This document shows positions 1-5,026 of a stretch of DNA of 5,916 bases, one piece after another. Made by a program: the position numbers and the translations under genes. Numbering within the stretch: the stretch's first letter is position 1; each line of letters opens with the position of its first letter. Source of the stretch: an uncultured Porphyromonas sp. (GTDB lineage Bacteria; Bacteroidota; Bacteroidia; Bacteroidales; Porphyromonadaceae). The notes under the pieces were generated by a model that was not told the origin of the DNA, ran no database searches, and saw only the letters and a program-made list of their open reading frames with translations. The stretch covers positions 1 through 5,916 of the forward strand of contig CABQOJ010000081.1 of NCBI GenBank assembly GCA_902465775.1. Direction: 5' to 3'.

Positions 1-1809
1 CTGCCTGTACCCACCATCGTAGCCATAGCCACCGTAACCGCCATAGCCGTAACCGCCGTAGCCACCATAGCCTCCGTATCCGCCATAGTAGCCTGGGTAG
101 TAGCCCATGCCCTGCGTACGGTTGTTATAGTAGCGGGTATCGATAGCGGTCTGCATGGAGTAGAAGAGCGATGCCGTAAAGAAGTTCGGGCGCTTGCCAC
201 CAAACCAGGGATCGGAGAATTGTAAGCTGAAGGAGTGGTAGTAGCGACCATTACTCATCGCATTGAGGGAGAGGGTCTGGCCATCGCCCTGCGGGATGAG
301 ACCCCGGTACGCCTTCGGGTGAAAGAGGTTGTAGATCGAGAAGTTGGTAAAGTTGATACCCGCACGTCCGATGATACCGGCCTGAGACCAACCGAAGGAG
401 AGCTCAAACTTGTCATTGTTCCTGCGCTGCAGCGAGTACTCTATATCTACGGTACCCTCCTGAGGGTTGGGGATTGGCGTGGGGAAGCTCTTCTCTGGAT
501 CAAAGTGTCCGAGCTGGTTGAGCGTCATCCAGGAGTTCATCATATCCTCCTTGCTAAAGAGCTTACCCGGCTTCGTATAGAGCTCACGACGGATCACCTC
601 CTCGTAAATGTCATGGTTGCCTCGTATGATCACCTTGTCGATGGTAGCCTGCGGTCCCTCGACAATGCGTAGGTCAAGCGATACGGAGTCGCCCTCAACG
701 TAGGTCTCCACGGGGTCTATGCCCGAGAAGATATAGCCGTTGTTGTAGTAGAGGTTGGCGACAGCATCGTCCTCGACGTAGAGACGCTTCGTAAGGCGAT
801 CCTGATCATAGACGTCTCCGTGCTGCATACCCAGCATCGCCTCGAGGAGCGGCGTGGGGAACTTCGTATTGCCGACGAAGTTGATATCCTTGATGTAGTA
901 GCGGTGTCCCTCGGAGAGGTTGATGAAGATGTCAATCTGCTTGTCGTTCTTTGGATTGCGAGCGATGGAGTCTGAGAGAATCTCCGCATCGCGATAGCCC
1001 GCCTTGTGGTAAGCATTCAGGATATTGCGCAGATCCTCCTGATAAGTGTCTTGGATAAACTTCTTGCTCTGGAAGAGCTCCAAGAGCGAGTTCCAGAGGT
1101 TGCCACGATTAAGACGAAAGACTTCGTTCGTCTTCTTCATAGCCTTGCGCAGGTCCGTATCGGAGAGCGCCTTATTGCCCGAGAAGTAGATGTTAGCGAT
1201 CTTCGTTTTGTACTTCTTATCGACCGTGATGCCGAGCTTGACATACCCTTCACGAGATAGGTCGGGCTGCTGGTCGAAGGTAACCTCCATCTCGCTATAG
1301 CCCTTCTCATTGTAATACTTCTGTATCAGTTGCTCCGTACGGTCGAGGACATTGGGCGAGAGTTGCATGCTCTCACGTAGCCCCGTCTTAGCCTGCAGGT
1401 CTTCCTGCTCCGACTTCTTGATGTTGTGGTAAGTGACCGAGGCAATCCGAGGATGCTGCTCCAGCTGCACCTCTAGCCACACTTTGTCGCCCACATACTT
1501 AGTCACCAGCACACGCGCATTGGCAAAAGCTCCGTTACGAGTGAACTGCTGTACCACGGCAGTCGTTGCCACACCTGGTATCTCTATCTTATCCCCCACC
1601 TTGAGACCTGTATAGCCTAGCAAGACCTCCTGGTCGTACCCTTGAGCACCAGTGATGGTCACGCCCGCGATGGTCTTGGTGACGGGATGAGCGTAGTCGA
1701 TCTTGGGGGCATAGATCGTGTCGGCTGGGGTGGTAGCAACTTGTGCACTCGCTGTGGTCACCGCGAGGAGCGCTATAAGTGCGAAGAGTATATTGTGATA
1801 TCGTTGCAT
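1..1809 (-). CDS. bamA: BamA, outer membrane protein assembly factor (Omp85 family), C-terminus cut by window edge
   Basis: BamA is the central barrel of the BAM complex, which folds and inserts beta-barrel proteins into the outer membrane. The reading frame is open for 603 codons and runs off the left edge without a stop. Family members in this phylum are usually near 900 residues, so much of the barrel is missing. Residues 1-22 form a signal peptide (hydrophobic core 7-20, cleavage after ASA, mature Gln23). Five POTRA domains follow, roughly 47-118, 122-198, 202-300, 304-385 and 388-460; the third has the extra helical stretch (about 227-258) I associate with Bacteroidota. The barrel begins near 466, with the Omp85 turn DPWFGG at 533-538. 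A Gly/Tyr tract at 569-601 falls in what I infer is extracellular loop 3. In-frame ATG codons at 1815 and 1818 are alternative starts. The gene lies 48 nt after uppS and is probably cotranscribed with it. Confidence 0.95.
   Translation of the reverse strand, partial: MQRYHNILFALIALLAVTTASAQVATTPADTIYAPKIDYAHPVTKTIAGVTITGAQGYDQEVLLGYTGLKVGDKIEIPGVATTAVVQQFTRNGAFANARVLVTKYVGDKVWLEVQLEQHPRIASVTYHNIKKSEQEDLQAKTGLRESMQLSPNVLDRTEQLIQKYYNEKGYSEMEVTFDQQPDLSREGYVKLGITVDKKYKTKIANIYFSGNKALSDTDLRKAMKKTNEVFRLNRGNLWNSLLELFQSKKFIQDTYQEDLRNILNAYHKAGYRDAEILSDSIARNPKNDKQIDIFINLSEGHRYYIKDINFVGNTKFPTPLLEAMLGMQHGDVYDQDRLTKRLYVEDDAVANLYYNNGYIFSGIDPVETYVEGDSVSLDLRIVEGPQATIDKVIIRGNHDIYEEVIRRELYTKPGKLFSKEDMMNSWMTLNQLGHFDPEKSFPTPIPNPQEGTVDIEYSLQRRNNDKFELSFGWSQAGIIGRAGINFTNFSIYNLFHPKAYRGLIPQGDGQTLSLNAMSNGRYYHSFSLQFSDPWFGGKRPNFFTASLFYSMQTAIDTRYYNNRTQGMGYYPGYYGGYGGYGGYGGYGYGGYGGYGYDGGYRQ
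7..105 (-). repeat. Gly/Tyr codon repeat inside bamA
   Basis: This stretch encodes BamA residues 569-601: 18 Gly and 13 Tyr out of 33, mostly as repeated Gly-Gly-Tyr, with only one Pro and one Asp. The codons alternate between GGC, GGT, GGA and GGG and between TAC and TAT. The DNA is therefore an imperfect 9- to 18-bp repeat rather than a pure one, which suggests the amino-acid pattern is kept by selection. Such tracts can still change length by slippage. The tract follows the strand that comes after the DPWFGG turn, so it should face outside the cell. Confidence 0.85.
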
Positions 1810-1818
1810 TGTCATCAT
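1807..1818 (-). promoter_or_regulatory. Cluster of in-frame bamA start codons
   Basis: Three in-frame ATG codons begin at 1818, 1815 and 1809 (Met-Met-Thr-Met). No Shine-Dalgarno-like sequence lies upstream, as is common in Bacteroidota, so the sequence cannot decide between them. All three give a workable signal peptide of 22 to 25 residues. I used 1809 for numbering. Confidence 0.5.
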
Positions 1819-1857
1819 TAGGAGATCTGATGGGTCTGTGATGTATGGGTCTTTGTT

Positions 1858-2574
1858 TTACTGTGGCACCGTGCCGAAGCGTCGCTGGCGTAAGGCAAAG
1901 TCTGCAAGCGCCTTGTCCAGCTCTGCCTCATCAAAGTCCGGCCATAATGTGTCTGTGAAGTACAGCTCTGTGTAAGCTGATTGGAGTAGGAGAAAGTTTG
2001 AGAGCCGTTGCTCTCCACCCGTCCGAATGAGCAGGTCGGGCATCGGCATACCACTGGTGTAGAGATAGTCATTGATCAGATCAGGGCGTGACAAGTCGTC
2101 ATTACTGAGACGTCCCGACTGCACATCCGCAACGATATGCTGTATCGCATGACTGACCTCCGTGTAGGAGGAGTAGCTCAGCGCCATGCCTAGGGTGATC
2201 CGCTTGCCATCCTTGGTCTGCTCCATAGAGTCTCTGAGCTGCGCTGCAGTTTCGGCGGGGAGCTGGTCAATATCTCCAATGGCTCGTAGCCGCACCCCCT
2301 CCTCGATGAAGCGGGGCGTGTAGTGATGTAGTCCCTCTGCTAGGAGCTGCATGATATAGTTAACCTCAGGCTCTGGGCGGTTCCAGTTCTCTGTACTGAA
2401 GGCGTAAACCGTCAGGTATGGGATGCCTCGATCGGCCACGGCACTGAGGATAGTCTCCAGCGCATCGACACCCTGCTTGTGTCCATAGCTACGCGACAGG
2501 CCTCGTCGCTGAGCCCAGCGACCATTGCCGTCCATAATGATGGCTATATGTTGCGGAGTCTGCTGTGTCATCAT
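1858..2574 (-). CDS. uppS: Undecaprenyl diphosphate synthase (cis-prenyltransferase)
   Basis: UppS condenses isopentenyl diphosphate units onto farnesyl diphosphate in cis to give C55 undecaprenyl diphosphate, the precursor of the lipid carrier for peptidoglycan and surface glycans. It acts at the cytoplasmic face of the inner membrane. The 238-residue length is normal. Family motifs are present in order: MDGNGRWA with the metal-binding Asp15 and Arg19; SYGHKQG with His32; FSTENWNRP at 59-67; RTGGEQRLSNF at 184-194; TELYF with Glu203; and WPDF at 211-214. These match the E. coli catalytic and diphosphate-binding positions. One oddity is LSYSSYTEV near 132-140, where most relatives have an Arg after the Tyr-Gly/Ser-Gly/Ser segment. 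The ATG overlaps the stop codon of the preceding barrel gene as ATGA, and bamA follows after 48 nt. A second Met directly after the first is an equally possible start. Confidence 0.97.
   Translation of the reverse strand: MMTQQTPQHIAIIMDGNGRWAQRRGLSRSYGHKQGVDALETILSAVADRGIPYLTVYAFSTENWNRPEPEVNYIMQLLAEGLHHYTPRFIEEGVRLRAIGDIDQLPAETAAQLRDSMEQTKDGKRITLGMALSYSSYTEVSHAIQHIVADVQSGRLSNDDLSRPDLINDYLYTSGMPMPDLLIRTGGEQRLSNFLLLQSAYTELYFTDTLWPDFDEAELDKALADFALRQRRFGTVPQ
2571..2574 (-). promoter_or_regulatory. ATGA stop/start overlap, likely translational coupling
   Basis: The TGA stop of the barrel-protein gene and the ATG of uppS share four bases (ATGA). This arrangement usually means that ribosomes ending one gene restart on the next, so the two proteins are probably made in linked amounts. 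The bases just upstream are A-rich, without a Shine-Dalgarno site. Confidence 0.7.
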
Positions 2575-3305
2575 TTTGGTGTCTGCCAGTTAGGGTAGCT
2601 GTCCGATCCGTGGCAAGGTTCGCTGCGCTTGCCAAATTCATAGGTTATACTCACGATCAAGCCTATCGTAGCGTCGCCCCCTTTGATCCAGTTCGCTGGC
2701 ATCCCGTAAGGGTTGTTGAGCCAGCCCGTCTGCTCCGTAGGCGTGTCCAGGTGGGAGCTAAGGTAATAGATACCTTGCAGCGCAGCGATCAGGTTAAGGC
2801 GATTGCGAAGCTTGTACTTGATACCCGTCTTGATGCCAGCCCCTGGCAGGAAAGCCATCTTGTGCCCCGAGAGCGTCGTTCCGACACTAAGGCCAGCAGC
2901 TATATAAGGTACCAAAGAGCGAGTCTGCAGGTAGCGAAACTTGTCGCTGTAGTGAGCGAAGTTGTACTCCGCCCAGCCGTTTAGCGTCAGCAGATGAGAG
3001 GCTCCACGGGTAGCTTGATTAGCCTCCCTAGCCTGCGGATAGTCTGTCTGCGCATAGCGACAGTCGAAGGGAAGGAAGCTGTAGCCCAGTTCACCCGAAA
3101 AGGCCAACCGGAAGTTGTGATTGTAGCGAAAAGCGGCTCCGCCCGTTCCCCCGATCGGTACGAAGGGAATACGTCTATTGGCATTCCCCAGATAGGACGC
3201 AGCGCCTACATATCCTCCCATCTCATAGCGATACTCCTGCGCCGTCAGCGAGACAGCGCAGAGCATCAAGAGGAGAGGAGCCAGAAGGCAGGAGCGGGTC
3301 GGCAT
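2571..3305 (-). CDS. DUF6089-like outer membrane beta-barrel protein
   Basis: A predicted small outer-membrane beta-barrel of 244 residues with no established function. Residues 1-22 are a Sec signal peptide (Leu-rich core 7-20, cleavage after LTA before Gln23); Cys16 does not sit in a proper lipobox. The mature part alternates aromatic and polar residues in strands separated by Gly/Asn turns: YRYEMGGYVGAASYLG near 25-40, then LAFSGELGYSF, VPYIAAGLSVG, GIKTGIKYKLRNRLNLIAAL, and a last strand ATIGLIVSITYEFG at 212-225. The opening Gly-rich strand with Leu-Gly-Asn-Ala-Asn, the NNPYGMPANWIKG segment (197-209) and the closing YEFGKR resemble the DUF6089 family of Bacteroidota, recognised from memory, not by search. 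It sits 18 nt after the lipoprotein gene and overlaps uppS, so a role in outer-membrane or envelope assembly is a reasonable inference. The polar tail (229-244) is probably outside the barrel. Confidence 0.78.
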   Translation of the reverse strand: MPTRSCLLAPLLLMLCAVSLTAQEYRYEMGGYVGAASYLGNANRRIPFVPIGGTGGAAFRYNHNFRLAFSGELGYSFLPFDCRYAQTDYPQAREANQATRGASHLLTLNGWAEYNFAHYSDKFRYLQTRSLVPYIAAGLSVGTTLSGHKMAFLPGAGIKTGIKYKLRNRLNLIAALQGIYYLSSHLDTPTEQTGWLNNPYGMPANWIKGGDATIGLIVSITYEFGKRSEPCHGSDSYPNWQTPK

Positions 3306-3323
3306 AAGTCTACGAGGGTATAC

Positions 3324-4694
3324 TTACTTAAAGCGAACAGGTTGCCCGATCCAAAGCGTAGGAGCCCCACCCTTCAGTCCGCCAAAGAGATAAATGCGAC
3401 CATCATCGCCATGGTACAGCGCTAAGCCACGCTGATGCTTCTGTCCCTTGTCATAGTAGAGAGGTGGAAGTATCGACTCCTCTGTCAATGGCTGCCACAC
3501 AGTGCCGTAGTCTAACGATACGTAGACACGCATCGCTGGTTGCTCAGCATGCTTAGGACGAGCTGCAGGTTTGACAAGCAGTATCGTCTGGTCTTGCGGC
3601 TCATAGACCATAGCTCCTGGCAGATTGCTCGGCCAGATCTTGCTTACCACTTTGGCATCGTGAGGCGTAAGCCAGTCACGGCCGTTGGAAGAGGTGTAGA
3701 CCAGTGCCGTAGTATCTGCTACGGAGCCCCCGACTAGAAGAGCCACGGGATGATGCTCGATGGTGAGTGAGAGACGAGCGTTGTCCTCTAGAGGGAAAGC
3801 CTTCGGCACTCGTATGCCACGCTCACTGCCGAAGTGTACGCCATCGGTAGACTTCACAGCCACAAGCGGGGTATTCGCTCCTCTATAGTATAGGTTGCCC
3901 AAGAGGTAAGAGGCTCTACCAGGCAAAGCGTTGCTTTGGTTCCACTGACCACCTTGATGCTCATAAATGGCTGTCTGCCCGCTCTCCTGCAGACAGAGGA
4001 TTGCATCTCTGCCACCCTGCTCTGCGATGTCCATAATAGGTGAGTCAAGCATCTTAGGTATCGTCACCTCTTGCCATAGTTCAGGCTCCTTGTGTGAGGC
4101 GCGCCATAGATGCCTCTCGGTAGCGGTGCGAGCGAAGTAATAGTAAGCCTCGCCATTGTCCACAAGACGGCTCAGGACGATATTCTCATTCGTCGCTGTG
4201 GCTGGCGCTGCGTGCGCTGACTTCGTCCATGTGTGCGTGTAGGGGTCACGGTCGTAGATGTTTATCTTGAGCTCGTACTCCTTAGTCAGGGAGGCATTCT
4301 TACGATGTTGCATCACGATGCGCACCCCATCGGCATACTTGGACATGTTGACCGTGTCCAGCCCAGACGTCGAGGGCTGCTCGACGCCGCCTATATAAAC
4401 CTTGGGCAGTGCATCTGGAGAGGCTGTTATCTTCAACTTAACCCTACCTATTTTAGTTCCCTTTGGTAGCGGACGTGCGTTGTATATCAGACCTTTACGG
4501 TGATCTATCGAGAAGATTGTCTTCTCCAGCTCCGGGACAGACGTGTCACTCATCTTGAGCTCTGAGATCAGTACGCTCTCTACCTGCACATCCTCAACGA
4601 GCGCCTTGCGCTGGCAGGAGGGCAAGCAGATGAGCGGTAGCAAAGCTACAGCGAGGAGTAGGTATCTATGGAGAGATTGTATCGTGCGAATCAT
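3324..4694 (-). CDS. DUF6242-like lipoprotein with Asp-box (propeller-like) repeats
   Basis: A predicted envelope lipoprotein of 456 residues, function unknown. From the ATG at 4694 it has a basic n-region, a Leu-rich core and lipobox LPSC, with the acylated Cys at residue 27. No clear acidic surface-export signal follows the Cys, so it may face the periplasm. Residues about 38-150 form an N-terminal beta domain with phrases typical of DUF6242 (FSIDHRKGLIYN, LPKGT, then the YELKINIYDRDPYTHTW ending). The rest looks like a BNR/Asp-box beta-propeller: STDGVHF (282-288), SSNGRDW (335-341) and SLDYGTVW (393-400), plus a Kelch-like LFGG near the end. Such propellers usually bind proteins or glycans; the hydrolase residues of sialidases are not evident. 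A TTG at 4718 would add eight residues, but it lies inside the promoter box, so ATG is preferred. It is first in the cluster leading to uppS and bamA. Confidence 0.78.
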   Translation of the reverse strand: MIRTIQSLHRYLLLAVALLPLICLPSCQRKALVEDVQVESVLISELKMSDTSVPELEKTIFSIDHRKGLIYNARPLPKGTKIGRVKLKITASPDALPKVYIGGVEQPSTSGLDTVNMSKYADGVRIVMQHRKNASLTKEYELKINIYDRDPYTHTWTKSAHAAPATATNENIVLSRLVDNGEAYYYFARTATERHLWRASHKEPELWQEVTIPKMLDSPIMDIAEQGGRDAILCLQESGQTAIYEHQGGQWNQSNALPGRASYLLGNLYYRGANTPLVAVKSTDGVHFGSERGIRVPKAFPLEDNARLSLTIEHHPVALLVGGSVADTTALVYTSSNGRDWLTPHDAKVVSKIWPSNLPGAMVYEPQDQTILLVKPAARPKHAEQPAMRVYVSLDYGTVWQPLTEESILPPLYYDKGQKHQRGLALYHGDDGRIYLFGGLKGGAPTLWIGQPVRFK

Positions 4695-4715
4695 ATAGAA
4701 TACTTGATATGAAGA

Positions 4716-4723
4716 CAAAGATA
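4716..4723 (-). promoter_or_regulatory. Bacteroidota -7 promoter box (TATCTTTG)
   Basis: On the minus strand this reads TATCTTTG, an exact match to the Bacteroidota sigma-ABfr -7 consensus TAnnTTTG. It would place the transcript start near 4708-4711 and give a leader of about 15 nt before the ATG at 4694. A clear -33 TTTG is not seen at the usual distance; the expected place (about 4743-4747) is inside the left inverted-repeat arm. It is the likely main promoter for the lipoprotein, barrel, uppS and bamA cluster. Confidence 0.6.
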
Positions 4724-4804
4724 CTACTTCCCGCGAAAATAGAGGTTAGACTCGGGACCGCGTAAGCGCTATAATTGCTTCTACGTCTCCACTAAGTCCG
4801 ATAT

Positions 4805-4931
4805 CTCACGAGGAAATCCCCAATAGCTCACGAGGAAATGAAAATCCTCCACGGAGCGCCGAAATAAAACTTCGGAAGAATGAAATGATACTTCGGAAGA
4901 ATGGAATGAAACTTCGGAAGAAATGATTCAC
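4805..4931. repeat. Six short palindromic units at about 21-bp spacing
   Basis: Palindromic cores begin at 4805 and 4827 (CTCACGAG), 4847 (CTCCACGGAG), and 4870, 4891 and 4912 (CTTCGGAAG). Steps between them are 22, 20, 23, 21 and 21 bp. Each is followed by an A-rich stretch such as GAAAT or GAATGAAAT. The last three share ACTTCGGAAGAA exactly. A degenerate seventh unit may lie at 4934. Stems are only 3-4 bp with tiny loops, so they make poor RNA hairpins and look more like phased protein-binding sites or a decayed minisatellite. Confidence 0.8.
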
Positions 4932-4956
4932 CCCTCTGTGGAGATCGAACTAGGGA

Positions 4957-4979
4957 TTAGATATTAGAAGTTAGAGGTT
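4957..4979. repeat. TTAGANN heptamer tandem repeat, three units
   Basis: TTAGATA, TTAGAAG and TTAGAGG follow one another without gaps, then TT. The last unit plus TT (4971-4979) is the reverse complement of AACCTCTAA at 5022-5030, leaving a 42-nt loop. It could form a weak hairpin in the 3' end of the mrp transcript. Confidence 0.75.
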
Positions 4980-4981
4980 GG

Positions 4982-5017
4982 CTCTGATACCTCTGACACC
5001 TCCGATACCTCTGATCA
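4982..5017. repeat. CTCTGATAC nonamer tandem repeat, four units
   Basis: Four contiguous 9-bp units: CTCTGATAC, CTCTGACAC, CTCCGATAC and CTCTGATCA, then CTCTAACCTCT. They lie just past the mrp stop in the direction of transcription. Units differ by one to three bases, as in an aging microsatellite. No coding role is supported. Confidence 0.75.
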
Positions 5018-5026
5018 CTCTAACCT

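Larger units (their letters stand above)
4695..5026. other. 332-bp noncoding gap between mrp and the envelope cluster
   Basis: No believable gene is found on either strand. From high to low coordinates it holds the mrp 3' end with a 9-bp tandem repeat, a 7-bp tandem repeat, a CTC-TGTG-GAG motif near 4934, six short palindromes spaced about 21 bp apart, about 50 bp (4751-4800) in which I see nothing firm, and the promoter box. There is no standard GC-rich hairpin plus T-run to end mrp transcription. Reading through into the lipoprotein gene is therefore possible. Confidence 0.8.

Noticed and set aside
235..672. Plus-strand ORF of 145 codons within bamA.
   Set aside because: It is the antisense shadow of the POTRA and barrel coding region, which is clearly the real frame.
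4695..4718. TTG start extending the lipoprotein gene by eight residues.
   Set aside because: The TTG lies in the predicted promoter box, and the ATG at 4694 gives a standard lipoprotein signal peptide.
4870..4926. Plus-strand heptad-like peptide LRKNEMI-LRKNGMK-LRKK encoded by the 21-bp units.
   Set aside because: It is a by-product of a repeat length divisible by three. The open frame has no suitable start, promoter or ribosome site, and the other units do not continue the pattern.
4805..4931. A small CRISPR-like array.
   Set aside because: The repeated parts are only about 9-12 bp, the spacing is too short for spacers, and no cas gene is near.
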